Shown: piece by piece, positions 13,101 through 25,472 of the stretch | Position numbering within the stretch: the first letter of the stretch is position 1 | Layout of the letters: each line of letters begins with the position of its first letter | NCBI GenBank assembly: GCA_039619475.1 | Contig: CM077116.1 | Coordinates: forward strand, 304,456,464 to 304,520,463 | Length of the DNA: 64,000 nucleotides | Direction: 5' to 3' | Source: Icerya purchasi | Taxonomy: Eukaryota; Arthropoda; Insecta; Hemiptera; Monophlebidae | The notes under the pieces: generated by a model | What the model saw: the letters and a program-made list of their open reading frames with translations, nothing else | Told to the model about the DNA's origin: nothing | Database searches by the model: none | Program-made: the position numbers and the translations under genes

Positions 13101-13780
13101 ACTTTTCACGTTGAACATATTCAGCAAAACCCATTTCTGTATTACGTATCGAATCTTATCGATTTCAAAAAAGCAAACTTATATTATTATGTTCGTATTT
13201 GTTTTTTTGTATTTGTGTTACAATGCAGACAGTTTGGTGAGTTAATTATTCCAAATCTGTACAAATATTCACTAAAATTACCATGGCCCGTCAAAATTTG
13301 TGAATTAAAAAAAGTTATATACATATTTTTATAACTGATCTTTTTAGAATATCAGGAAAAAACGAATAACAACGGCTGATTTGTTTTGCGTTTCCTAAAT
13401 CCCAACGTAATTGCCATATACTGATAATTTTGTCCCTAATAACTTTTTAACTGTTTTGATAGAGTTCGCGCATAACTCGATTATTTAGACGGAAAATAAT
13501 AATTAATATGATATTTTGTTCATTCGAAAGTGTACTAGTCAGTGTGATAAGTACACAATTCAGTATCGGGGAGCACAGAGCTACTCAGTAGTTATAAAAA
13601 ATCATTACGAATAGGGAAGGGATCTTTTTAAATCATTTTTTTCTAATATAACAACTGACAGTTAAAATATTATCAATTAAGTGCTTTTTTTACACACATA
13701 TATATTTTCCAAATTAATAAAATTATATAAATTATTCACTAATTTGAAAACTTATTAATATATTATTTAAAAAAAAAAAA
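10182..13780. other. Non-coding, with a short (AAATAAAACA)n run
   Basis: A short 10-bp tandem run, AAATAAAACA, lies at 10472-10508 and resembles the nearby minisatellite unit. A G10 tract lies at 11341-11350. Open frames at 11570-11782 and 12814-13077 have no recognisable domain, and I do not call genes here. Confidence 0.5.
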
Positions 13781-13887
13781 AATGATTACACCGACATGTT
13801 TCGGAGACACTGCTCTATACTTATGGTCATGGTGAGTTTCACCGTGATTATGGAGCAGTGTCTTCGAAATATGTCGGCGTAATCATT
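13781..13887. repeat. Second palindrome of the 5.7-kb family
   Basis: Outer arms 13781-13815 and 13853-13887 pair at 32 of 35 bases. Inner arms continue the hairpin (CATGGTGA against TCACCGTG) almost to the centre, so nearly the whole 107 bp is self-complementary. The words TTTCGGAGACA and CACGGTGA are shared with the palindrome at 5691-5788. The arm starts AATGATTACACCGACATG. Confidence 0.85.
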
Positions 13888-14279
13888 TTTTTTGTTTTCT
13901 AGTCAATGAATTGGTTATATAATTTTATTAAAATATTATCGGTTTACCATAAAATCGTAGATTGAAAAGTAATTTCTAATACAGTCAGATAAAAAATACC
14001 ATCAAGCTATAAATATAGATTCGAATGAAACAAATTGAAATCTTATCACTGATGAAAATATTACGTCTTTACGTTACTATGAATAACTTTTGATTATGCG
14101 GACTCCAATGGTATCTTTTGTTCGAAATTGTATCGATCAGTAGTGGAATCACGTGCGTACCGTATTGTACTGACTGAGCGGCCATTCGGATAATCGTTAA
14201 AGAAACGGAATTTCCTTAGAAAAATACCTTTCAGATAAAAATTAATCAAACAATTCTCATTAGACTATATACGTATATA
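13888..14279. other. Non-coding, nothing recognised
   Basis: AT-rich spacer between the palindrome and the Helitron-like element. Confidence 0.5.
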
Positions 14280-15694
14280 TAATTCTTCTGTGCGTGTGTT
14301 TGTGACTGAACTCCTTCTAAACGGCTGGACCGATTTTGATGAAATTTTTTGTGTGTGTTCAAGTGTATCCAAGAATGGTTTAGATTCACATTCGGTCCAC
14401 TACGCGAAATATGAGGGTTTTAAATAGTTGAGATGAGACCAGGGGCACAGAAATGTATATGGGACGAATAAAAAGAAATCAACAAAAAATTAATTTTTAA
14501 ATAAAATGATTACCACGGTAAAAATAAACTAAACCTAAAAATTTAAATAAAATGATTACTATGGTTATTTTATTAGTTTCTGGTGTAAGTAAATACGCCG
14601 CTTCTGTTACTTCACTTTTGGCGTTATTGAAATCATTAAACTTCCAATTCGCGCGCTCCTAGCTAGCTGCTGTACTCATTACGGAGAGTTAAAAAAAAAA
14701 GTGGTGTTTTCTAATGCAACGGAATTTACTACCGGGAACGTTATTTATATTCAAATTTGAAATCTTTACTCAACTACGTATATTGGTTTGCTGTTGTGGT
14801 AATCAATTAATTTTAATAAAATGCTGAAGACAGCGAGGTCGGAAGAAAAGTTGTTGTTGATATTGGAATGGTAGAGAGGATCGCGGTGTCTAATATTCAA
14901 AAATATTTCATTTTATTTTCAGTTTATAAATACTCACTGTAATTACGAATGTAGAATTAATATGTGTTAAGGATACAATAGTTGCCCATTATGTTAAATA
15001 CATAGATAGATCCGTACATGTTTGTTTTCATCTCTATCTTATTTATTGTATCATAATGAATGATTAGGAGTCGAAATATGAAAATACATTGTACAATATG
15101 TTTATAAAAACTGGAAGAGGTTTAAGCCATATACTCTATTGGACGTAATGGATAACATATAAAAATAAATAGAGTATTTAACTGATATGTCAAATATTCG
15201 AACTTTTGGGCCAAAACCGCTGTTTAAATTTTTTAAATTAACCTGTTTAACTTTCTTTTTAATAATTTGCTACCAGGAGTATTAAAATTCTTACTCAACT
15301 ACTGCAGTTTGTTGTTGCGGTAATAAATTAATTTTAATAAAAAGCTTGAGACAAAGTGGTTGAAAGATATGAGTGAAGAAGATGTTCTCTTAAATGTGTA
15401 ATTATGGGAGATCACCGTGTGAGTAACTCCAAACCGATGGCTGTGTGTGCTGTTTAGTTGAGCAAAATTTTTTGTTATATCAAGACCGACGGGTTAAAGA
15501 AAGATCGATAATCTTCAGCTAAACGTGAAATGCGAAGACTATTTTCTGTTGGACGGTAATAAATATGTTTCCCAAAGAGAGAAACAATTTTAACATAAAT
15601 ACAATTCCAGATAAAGCAAACAATTTTTTATGAATTTCCAAGTACAGATTTAAACGGACATTAATACACGGGCAAAGCCGTGCGACACAGCTAG
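14280..15694 (+). mobile_element. Non-autonomous Helitron-like element
   Basis: Helitrons are rolling-circle transposons that end in a short hairpin followed by CTRR and make no target duplication. Here the right end has the imperfect hairpin CACGGGC-AAA-GCCGTG (15667-15682), then CGACACAG and CTAG (15691-15694) followed by T. This fits that rule. The left part carries a block common in insect genomes (CTAAACGGCTGGACCGATTT, about 14311-14330). Inside, two related segments lie in direct orientation (about 14727-14850 and 15268-15375), both holding TTACTCAACTAC and AATTAATTTTAATAAAA. No Rep/helicase frame exists, so it would depend on another element. The left boundary (a TC start near 14284) is a guess. 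A TA microsatellite follows the right end directly. Confidence 0.6.
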
Positions 15695-15718
15695 TATATA
15701 TATATATATATATATATT
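15695..15718. repeat. (TA)n microsatellite
   Basis: Starts at the base after the putative Helitron CTAG terminus. Confidence 0.9.
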
Positions 15719-17053
15719 GTTATGTTTCTACCGAGATTTTATTTTAATCACCGTGGAAACACAACTAATTCTATTTTCTTACCCAAGTTTCAATTCTGGG
15801 AAGAATGACTGTAAACGCTTAAACGTGACAAATACGACTAGGTTTTTTCCTTCTCCCGAGGGCCCTCTCGTTAGGACGAACGTTCACAATCACATCTAAT
15901 CCACACTTACACACATATTCAACGGATCATAATTATGAATAACAAAGTAAAAAAACAAATACAGGTAATTGCGTGCGAAATCGATTTTTCCTGGACCTTA
16001 TTCTGCTATAAATTGTTCGTAGCTAGGTGCCTGCGCATACCCGATGCTGGAATTGGCGATACACGTGCCAAACGCCATTCTTTCTTAGATTTGTTCGATT
16101 CGGAGTTGCTCCGATTGCTCCCCTTGACGGGGTTTCGTTTCAGACGTGATTCTGAATTCTTCTTTATTTCTTAATTATTGCTTTATTTTTATAACCCTTA
16201 TATTTCATTCAATTACATAAAAACATAGAAAAATACAGTTCAATGAGAAATATATACATCATATTTAAACTTGTTCACAGACAAACAATTCGGATCGGAT
16301 TACTAACAAAAATAAAAAAGAATTAAAGTGTCTAATAAAAAATACTACTAGATAAAATAAAACGGTAGTATTAATAGGGAAAGCGAAGGGATAGTTAAAA
16401 CAAATATTATATATTATCGATAATATTAAATCGGAAATGAGGCAGCGTCTGCTGCGTGCAAGGCGTTATATTTATTTTTCAAATCCGCTAATATTATAAT
16501 CGATGAAAATCTGTAGACTGACTAAAGGACAAGAGCTGGCTGACAAAAAAAAAAAAAAAAAAAAAAAAAAATGTGTATTCGTTAAAAAAAATTTAGAATA
16601 TTAAAAAAAGTTGATCATTTTCGAGGCGGAAAAACATCGCGAACTATGCGCACAGTTTTAAAATAATCGAGGTATAAAATGCGAATGCGTGAAAAAGTTT
16701 GAAGGCAAATTGTCGATATTAGTTCTCTTATTAAATATTTAGTCGATGAACTTGAACGTGTGATAAAGGTATTACAATCAGCCGACAGATTGTACGGAAA
16801 ACTAATAAGGCGCTTACAAGTATTCACGCGTCTAATTTTCATACAGCTGCAGCCCTGATTTAGAGTTTCAACTACGTCATTTTCACACGAGTACCAAAAT
16901 CAAATCTAATGCCATTGCACACATGTTACTTTAGATCAGCTATTTATCGTTTCCCTTCTATTATAACATTATTAATAATAAATGCATTTTGTTCCATTCA
17001 CAGGTACTTCTACTTATTATTATTATTATAAATTGGCATCATCATCATCATCA

Positions 17054-17088
<35 letters not shown>

Positions 17089-17212
17089 GATATTATTTAA
17101 TAAAATCGTCGTACGCACATTGAAACTGGTAGTAATAAAATAATGATTAACATTTAATTTGATTATTTCATTATCGTCCATTTAATTTTTGCCGATATTT
17201 ATTTTTTATTTA
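15719..17212. other. Unresolved, possible LTR-like segment and A27 run
   Basis: 15719-16170 is GC-richer than its surroundings and begins TGTTATG, as many solo LTRs do. I see neither the matching CA end nor a target duplication, so I do not call an LTR. An A27 run at 16545-16571 may be the tail of an unrecognised insertion. A (TCA)n/(TTA)n microsatellite occupies 17038-17089. Confidence 0.4.
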
Positions 17213-17760
17213 TTTTTTTTTTTTTTAACGAGTATTTAATGCCTCGTGGCTATTACTCGGTGATTAATTATATACTAATTACTAAATACTATTAATAATC
17301 TTAGTTTTAATCAGAAAGTCTGTAAGGCTCTTCAAGTTGTAAACATCTGGGATAACTGCATTTGTCTCCTTGGAACGGTGTTGGGCGCACTTTTAACAAG
17401 CTGTGACAATGTGGTGAACCGTTAGCGGAGCTTGACATGCGTCACATACTGGTGGTAGTTGATTGCTGAGTAAGTACGAATGAGTCGTAAGAGTATGTCC
17501 AAGATAAACTCTATTTACAGCTGTTTCCAATCTCGGTAAGCATGCCTTGCCAATGAGTTTGGGCCATGCTGAGTGGTTTTTTTTGGTGTTTCCCAGAATA
17601 CTTGGTCGCGCATGGAATGATCGACTCCACGAACTTACAATGTTCTGGATGGAGAACTGTACATAATCCATTCCTATAGTTATCGGTAGGCAAGTCTGCG
17701 ATGGCCATCGAGCCGCACGATGAACAGCGTCATGGGAAGAAATACCTCGATGGCTTGGGA
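17213..17760 (-). pseudogene. LINE 3' end: RNase H tail plus zinc-knuckle domain
   Basis: On the minus strand, the end of a retrotransposon RNase H domain (IPSHRGISSHDAVHRAARWP, about 17760-17700) runs into a C-terminal block. This block includes RVYLGHTLTTHSYLL and ends in a C-x2-C...H-x4-C zinc knuckle (VCDACQAPLTVHHIVTAC, ending at 17396). This arrangement follows RNase H in I-, R1- and Jockey-related LINEs. One frameshift separates the two parts. The plus-strand T14 at 17213-17226 is the A-tail of this minus-strand copy. The copy is 5' truncated within RNase H. Confidence 0.8.
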
Positions 17761-17789
17761 TCTAAACAAAGGTAATTTTAGTATTAAAA

Positions 17790-18560
17790 TTATATAACTG
17801 CAGTAAGGAAAACAAGATACGATCAACAACTGCTTTCTTGGAGTTTAAATCCTGCTAATATATACGAAAGTATAACAATTTTCTCCTAAATTTATCAGAC
17901 AATAAAGTGGTTGAAAGAGTTTATGAAATAAAATATTTAGGAATACTGTGACTGACCATAAGTTGATGTGGGCTAAGCATGTAACTTATCTGGCTAGTAA
18001 ACTAAGAAGATTAAATTATTTATTTTATTACCTACAGCAACATTTTTCTCCTCAGCATCTACGGCGGGTATACCTTGCGCTTTATCAACCTATCCTTTCT
18101 TAAGGTATAGAATTTTAGGGTGGTGCAGCAAGTTGTCATATCCGACACCTATAAAAATCTTGCAAAATGCAGTACTTAAAATGATACGGTTTCGGGATAA
18201 CAGTGAAATAGATGATGACATTATGAAATTTGGAACGCTGTACAAAACCAACTTGCTGTATTTTGTAATTAATAATAAACACAACTTTCAAATTTCTTTA
18301 TTGGAGGGTATTACTAGACCTTCTAATATTTATTCCGCCTCAGTATACCTAAATCCTTCAAATAACACACAAGATTGCAAGTGAGGTACTTAGGTGCTAC
18401 CATCTTTAATTCACTTTCAGCCGAAGCAAGGTATCACATATAAAATTATAAGCGACGCCATAAGCATCTAAAAAATCATTTCAGCCAAGTCCTGACTACA
18501 TAGATTACCTTCTTTACCATTCCCAGAAATCGGTGCATGCTCCTTTGGAGATGAATTTTG
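17790..18560 (+). pseudogene. CR1-like LINE, C-terminal RT fragment
   Basis: The plus strand encodes, across frameshifts, the end of a non-LTR reverse transcriptase. It contains the KYLGILVTDHKLMWAKHV block (about 17930-17985), LRRLNYLFYYLQQHFSPQHLRR, then a broken GIEFWGGA-like turn. An open frame at 18133-18381 continues with LYKILQNAVLKMIRFRDN. 'YLG...W..HV' followed by 'YG...WGG' and 'LQK.A.R.I' is the standard order after the palm domain. The palm itself and all upstream domains are absent. The copy is too diverged to assign a family. Confidence 0.7.
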
Positions 18561-19757
18561 AGTAATGGTACGGCTAAAGCAAATTAAGTGAAGAACAGTA
18601 ATTCTGATTGTGTGATTGGACTTATTTGATTTATAATTTCATTACATTGTCATTAATTTCGTGGATCCGTATCCGTTTTCGGTGAATAAATGTAGCAAAA
18701 TTTGAAATATTTCATAAATTTTTACGTTTATATATATTTGTCCGCTTTTTATTTTTATATATACTTTTTTTCTTTAAATTATATTACTCGTAGCGTTTTT
18801 TTCTGTTTTCTTAGCAATTATAATTACTCAGTAATTTTTATGTGATGTCGATTTGAAAATATGTTAATACGGTTATTTTATTGCGTCTGTTAAACGAAAT
18901 GTTTGTTCTTTTGTTTGTAAATAGTTTTCTACATGTTTAATTTCCAAATGTTAGCTTATCTGTATTAATAGTCCACCGCTCGCGTATCTGTTGCGCATAA
19001 ATGGAATTTATCAATTCAATTCAATTTATTTACAGTATTAAAATATATACCACTAAAACTACATTATTATATTTAATTTTAGGCCGCATATGCGCAATGG
19101 TTGCGCGAGTAGCGGGATCCATGTTAGTTTACACGGATTAAACTTCTGCATGCAATGTGGATCACATCTCCATACTATGCAGATTATGTTTAACCCGTGT
19201 TTACAGTTTATTTGGAGCTAATTAAACCTAATATTATATACAAAATGAAAAATAAACTACGCCTACACGGTTCAAACTCCCTCACATTCGCACGTACACT
19301 TACATAATTACATATAACGAAATATATTCCTTAATTCTGACAAATTCTTCGAAAGAATGAGAAACAAAATACTTAATGCCGCGGGTAAAATAAACAAATA
19401 TAATGGGATAAATGTAGCAAATAAATGAAATAAACTAACAAATAATGTAATATAAGATAAAATAAATAAATAAAATAAAAGATAAAAATAAGAAAAGAAT
19501 CACGGAAATATAAGTTTGGTGAACTGTTTAAACTATTACGAGTTGCTACATTTGGCTCTGTTACCCCATAACGAAACGAATTAGATACCTATAGTAATAA
19601 AACTAATAATAATAAAAATTAATAATTATAACAGCAAATAGTGTAACAATATGATAAGAAGAATACTGGTGCACATAAAATGAAATAAAATAAAATAAAA
19701 AGATGCAAAATTTAGGATTACACAATTAAAATTATACATTTAAAATTGTACTTTAAG
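18561..19757. other. Non-coding with an imperfect inverted repeat
   Basis: An imperfect inverted repeat lies at about 19131-19203: ACACGGATTAAAC followed by TTCTGCAT, against ATGCAGATTATGTTTAACCC and GTGT. The flanks are A-rich simple sequence (19440-19500, 19680-19740). Confidence 0.45.
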
Positions 19758-20130
19758 TTGTTTTTTTGGGGGGCTTGGCCGACCAAGGGCAGCTACCCAG
19801 GACAATTGGACTAGATTAGAGATTAAATTTTAATCTGGTCAGAAATCGGTGACAGAAAAGAGACAAGAATAGGAACCACATTGGATGACGGCATGTCTAA
19901 GATATAGGAAGCACTATATGGAGTAGGAAATTCAGCTTTAACAGCTGAACGTACAGGATATTACGTTCGGAGGAAAGACTGGAACATTCAAACAGCATGT
20001 GGTCAGGACCACAAACGAAGGAGTACTTAAAAAAATTATACATAGGGCAATGTGGCGGCGGGTCAACTAAAAGATATTTGTGACTGAATTTAGAAGAAAA
20101 TAACCTCATTTCCCTGTGCTTACAGAGCTC
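19758..20130 (-). pseudogene. LINE 3' end with zinc-knuckle remnant
   Basis: The minus-strand frame 20109-19900 reads PPHCPMYNFFKYSFVCGPDH followed by MLFECSSLSSERN. The pattern C...C...DH-x3-EC matches the knuckle that ends I/R1-type LINEs, and a short 3' UTR follows. A T7 at about 19761-19767 could be the tail of the minus-strand copy. Only the last few hundred bases are present. The similarity is short, so confidence is moderate. Confidence 0.6.
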
Positions 20131-20527
20131 AAAAATTATATATAAAACTAATCACATATTCTCCCGTAATTTCCATTAGCTGATTATTTACTTCAACGGT
20201 AAATTTGTGCATTATAAAATACTATAATATTATAAATTGTAATCTAATATTAGCTTAACCTAAATGTTTACACTGAAAAGACATTTTAAGTAATATATAA
20301 CAATAAAAATAAAAAATAGAAGCCGCTGAAATGACAACAAATGATAAGAAAAAAGAAATATAGAAATGCGAACTACAATAAAAATAAAAAGATTAACTCC
20401 GACTTATTATTTCTTAAAACTGTAACAATACTAAAACATTATTTTTAATTACAAAATTCAGACCGATAAGATGTTGCCTAGTAGTATTGTTTAAACTCTG
20501 GTACTCTATTTAGCGGGTCGATTTCTA
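20131..20527. other. Non-coding, nothing recognised
   Basis: AT-rich spacer. Confidence 0.5.
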
Positions 20528-22137
20528 TAGGGGACGGCCTGTGACCAACAGGATTCCTTTCCAAATAAACAGCACCATAATTCCGAACTGTATTTCAGCC
20601 AGGTTCCTAGGCCTGGAGTTTAATAGCAGATTAACTTGGCGCCTACGCATTAATAAGCTAAAATCTGAATGTATAAAGTTACTGTCAATAATCCGATACC
20701 TCTCCAATCCCCAACTCAATATTCATCCCAAATTAATCTCTAATGTTTACAAAGCCTTGATCCTAAGTAAAATAAATTATGGGTGCCAGGTGTATTCCTC
20801 AGCATCTCTAAGTAACCTGAAAAAACTGAACGCAATTCACCACTCTGCACTACGAATCATCGCCGGAGCCCATCATACAACACCGTGTAGAAGTATCTGT
20901 GCACTAACGGGCACTCCCCCACTGAAATTCTATCGCTCCCTGCATACCCTGCGGTGCAATATTCCATTCCTAAAGCTGCCTTATATCCATCCCGAAACCC
21001 CCTTACTCGCAGCGTTCACTAACGACCCACTACCAATTCTCACCAAGCTACTTCAGAATGTCAATGTCAACGACTCCACAGAATGCCAGGCAGCAGCCAC
21101 CAGCTCGTTACATCTGTGGCAACTTGAGCCTATAGCAGTTAACCTATCGGTTCTGCAAAAGTATAAGTCCTACGGCATGTCAGAGCAACTTACCCAAGTC
21201 GCGTGTGAAACAATAAGACAGTACGGCAACGCTATCCAATGTTGTACAGATGGAGCAAAAGCAGCACCCGTTGAGGGGATGTCATCAACTGCGTGCGCCT
21301 TCGAAGTGAAGGGAGCAATAACAACCATCCGTCTGAACGATTACTGCTCAATCCTAGATGCCGAATTATATGAAATACCTTTATGTCTGGAAATGATCCT
21401 GGCGTCCACAGAGCCAATCCATGACATCCTATTGATAACAGATTCATTAGTGGCGGCTAAGATGTGGGGGGGGGGGGTAACAAACCACGTCCTGGCACTC
21501 ATCATGGAGCTACAATCGAAGGGATATAATCTAATAGTGTTGCGGGTCCCAAGTCACGCGAGAATCACATGAAATGAAAGGGTGAACACAGCAGCTCACT
21601 CAACCATTACAGCTCTCAGTCCGCAAAGCATACTTGGGCCCCCTCAAATATCAGAAGCAGTAAAAAGACAGATAATAGAACAGTGGAAACAAGAACACAT
21701 CTCCACCCCGCCCCACCCCCAGAATATAAAGAAATCCGTAGAGCCATGGTAGCCCCCCCAGGGGACCTTACGAGTTTATTATCGCGCGCTCAACCATTTA
21801 CGCCTGGGCCACACGCGACTATCCCGCGACTACCTGTTGGAAGGCGCTCACCCTCCAACCACGTGTGTCGAGCACAAGAGCTACCGGCGGTTGAGCACAT
21901 TCTCATAAATTGCCCTACATTCCAATCCTCCAGAACGAGCCACGGATTTGATAACCTCAGCCATGTTCTCTCAAACTCAGACGCGAACCAAAGGGCAGTC
22001 TTCCAGTTCGTCAGGGACAGTGGATTAGGAGCATTCCTGTAACCGGAGACTGTCAGGCCGTAATAGTCTAGATATTATACACGGCCCGGGGTCTAACCAC
22101 GGTTTGAGAAATTAAAAAAAAAAAAAAAAAAAAAAAA
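20528..22137 (+). pseudogene. I-lineage LINE (copy 1): RT C-terminus, RNase H, zinc end, A-tail
   Basis: A 5'-truncated LINE. The frame 20541-21572 starts after the palm domain with ARFLGLEFNSRLTW and YKALILSKINYGCQVYSSA. It then runs into an RNase H domain whose acidic residues are visible in TDGAKA (about 21247), DAELYEIPLCLE (about 21358) and LLITDSL (about 21429). Position 21573 onward completes RNase H with NERVNTAAH. A second frame holds a zinc-like end (RLGHTRLSRDYLLEGA, with HKS/CVEH remnants around 21800-21900). A24 at 22114-22137 is the tail. RNase H removes the RNA strand during target-primed reverse transcription. A G12 slippage tract (21466-21477) lies within RNase H. The copy at 60431-63035 belongs to the same family. 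A frame change near 21570-21690 and stops make it inactive. Confidence 0.88.
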
Positions 22138-25100
22138 CTGGCCTAGAAAGGTACTATCTTATTTGTTTATATTTACAATTCACACAATGGGCTCTCGTAA
22201 AAGTGGAATTGGTTAAAATGAACGAGCTTGATTGATTTGTCTAAAATTATTAGTAGGTACTTAATTGTTGCGTGCTTATTTTATTCAATTATTATTTTAA
22301 GAATAATGTAGTCGATATTAATCTAATATAAAAAGTAAAGAAAACAAAGAAAACATTGTTATCTATATCTAATCTGTGGTTTATGTTTCAATTTGGAGAA
22401 TTGATGTAAAATGTAAAAGTAGCAACAATAATCGAATGGATTTCTTCGTATTATGCAATGAAACAATGAATCGGAATAATGAAATTTTGTTTAAAACTAG
22501 GAAATATGGATATGTAGTGTTGGCGTATTTTATATTTTTAAATTGTTATCTGAAGAAATTAACGTGTTGTGAATTTCTATATAAATATGTCCACAATTTT
22601 TAATATTTAACTTTTGATTTTTATTGTTTTACTTATTACGGTGTTAATATGTGCAAGAGTTTAAAATAGATCTGCCTATACCATTGCGTTTTTTATAATT
22701 TTATATTTTCCTTTGAGATAAAAGATCTATCAGAATTTTGCGATTATATTTAACATTTTTTAAATTTGCCTGTAGTGATTCCGACAGCGAGGTAAATAAT
22801 TTCGAGCCTTTATATCTCGCCTGCATTCTTTTACGTGAGATTTATTAACAAATGGTGTATGTATGCCTTTTCTTTATCAGTCGACCTAGTTTTTCCCGTG
22901 CAAGTCTTTATACCAAATTTATCAGTGTGCATGGCAGCAAGCTCTAACATAACCCAGAGATTAACATGATATATAGAGAGCTTTGTACGCATAAGTGTTC
23001 TCGTGTTCCAGCTACGCATTGTGCTTTTGTCTGTATTAAAATTTACGCAAAAAATAACATACGGAATAAGTAAAATTAAAAAATATCGCAACTATTTCTT
23101 TTTCTGTGTTTTTTTAAAAAGTAAATTTACGGAATTATGATTAATTATTGAAAGTTCACAATGACTATGTCGCTGCAATGCCTCTGCAACACATATCACA
23201 ATTACTAGTTTAGTGGATTAAGCCGTGGACGTCTGACGCCCAAGCACATACTGCGATAAACGAAGAAACATTTTTCACTGACCACTGTCGTATCTTGCCG
23301 GAATGTCTCAAGAAGTTTTGCTAAAAATCCCGATCTTTATTACTGAAAATGAAAGAAAAAAAATCGTAATAATTCAGAGGCCTCACAATCGGCTCTAAAA
23401 TTACGCTTTCATAGACTACGGTACCAGAAATAAATCTGAATAACGGTAATGTTCTTCGGCGTCACCGCTGGCAACGTGGCAAAATTTTTTTTTAGTGTCG
23501 TACAAATTTCCGTTATGGATTCCGTCATTCTGCTTGTTAACTTGCTGCTTCAATCGTGAAGAATTCTAACGGTAAACAGAATATTTTTCATTTGTTTATT
23601 ATTATTTCTATTTATTTAACAACGCTCCTCGATAGTTAGGTCATTTACGTCATGACTGTAATATCTATAAGTTGCTATAAATATTAAATGCTTTTAGAAA
23701 GTTAAGTATAAGATATTAACATTATTCGCATTATTATCGGCTAGTATATAAAATTAATGCTTCGATTAATGCCATCGTAATAGCTTTTTCATAATTCTAA
23801 CAATCGATCAATATGTGGTACACCGACAGTTGACATTGACATTTTGAGCAGAGATTCGGTATTTTGGAAACGGTAATTATGCGTGAATTTGATATGTCCA
23901 ATTCTTAATCACGACCTCCTCTGTACGGTTTTGTCGGAACGATGTTCGCCAGTTCGATAGTATCGGTTTAACAGCATAAAGTTTGCTTTCACAAAAAAAG
24001 CGTTGGCCCCACTCTGCTTACCGGCGGGGTCCTTTATTTTTCCGTATAAGTTGGCGCTGATGTGTTTTAAAGCAATATTGCTTAACAGAATACATTTTCT
24101 TTAAAAATAGAACGATGCAACGATGCTAAACAATGGCAGGGCTTCACCATCACAACGAAAACACGTATGCGCCAGACCCCTACCGTTTATTTTGGTCACT
24201 GCTCGTATTCTATCTATTTCGGATCTAATTAAAAATAATCCAACAACCAATCATCATTCGGGTGAATGAAGCAACGAAAAGCTCTGAGGATATCTGTTCG
24301 TTTAGAAGCGAAGAGATTCAAAACAGTGCTGCAATGTGCAAGTTGCTACTGCTCTTTCATTTATCGTATTTTAGAAAAATACGCGCGAATTTCCTCGATT
24401 AACCGCCGATGCTCTAAAAATAATGAGCCTTATTACTACAAATACATGTACAATTCCGGCGTTGTACATATTTGCGCACTATAGCGTGGGTAGTTGTTAG
24501 CAAAAAAAAGCGCGCTATTAGCACAACAGCGAGTACAGTCTGCGAGATGTGCTGCACTGGTTAAAATTTATAAAACAACAAGAACGCTAAAGGAGAACGG
24601 ATTTCGAGAATTATACGGCGTTATTATCTGCGTAGATCTTAATCGTCTGTATCCGTATATGGCTTTTTTCCATTTTATTATCATTTATTCCAGCCTCCCC
24701 GTTCCTGGAGCATCCGTCGGTCGTAAATCTCAGCTCGTGCTCCGCGAAATGGGCCATGTGCGTTCTTTTCACCGCTAGCCTTTAAAGCGGGCCCTTTGCA
24801 GGTTGTTTTATTTTCATTCTGCTACCTATCTCGGTTAAATCTAACGCGGCACACTCGGTGTTTTCAAATCATTTAAGAGGGAAAAATGAAACAGCTTTCC
24901 ATATCGTTCGAATGAATAATATATGCGACCAAGCTCTTTTGAATAAATACATACATTATTTAAAGAGTTATCCTGGCCCGGTGATATATCGCGTTCTTGG
25001 AAATTCCGCATTTACGTCCAATCTGATTAACGGTTAAGGAAACGAATTAAATAACGCTGTCTGAGCGCAGTTCGGCAACCGGGGCCAGCTAGCTAACCTC

Positions 25101-25472
25101 CAAGTTGAAAACATCAAAGTCATTTGCCGGTAATCGTACCGCAGCGCTCCCAAAGCACTTCGACTGCAAAACGCTACAAACGACGCTGATGCGCTTCGAA
25201 ATAGTTTTGGCGCGCGGAATTTTTAAATTAAAAAAAAAAATCTAACGATAGAGCAATTTGCAGCAACGGCGGTTGAAATATTTCTCGCGAAAAACCGAAA
25301 TAGCTACGGCAGGCATCTGTTCTTTTCCCGTATATGCTCAAAAATCACATTGCCTAATGTACACTAGGATCTTTACCCATAGCCCATAACATGGCAGTTG
25401 TGCCTCTAGAGTTTAGTCCAAACATGCCCTTTGTAATATAGTCGCATACATGTATACATATATATATATATA
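22138..25472. other. Long unannotated stretch
   Basis: No recognisable gene or element. 24000-25300 is somewhat richer in GC and has open frames (24266-24484, 24494-24778) with no domain I know. (TA)n occurs at about 25458-25472, directly left of the Tigger element. Confidence 0.45.

Noticed and set aside
24266..24778. Two adjacent open frames in a GC-richer stretch
   Set aside because: No domain, no splice-consistent structure and no start context; probably chance.
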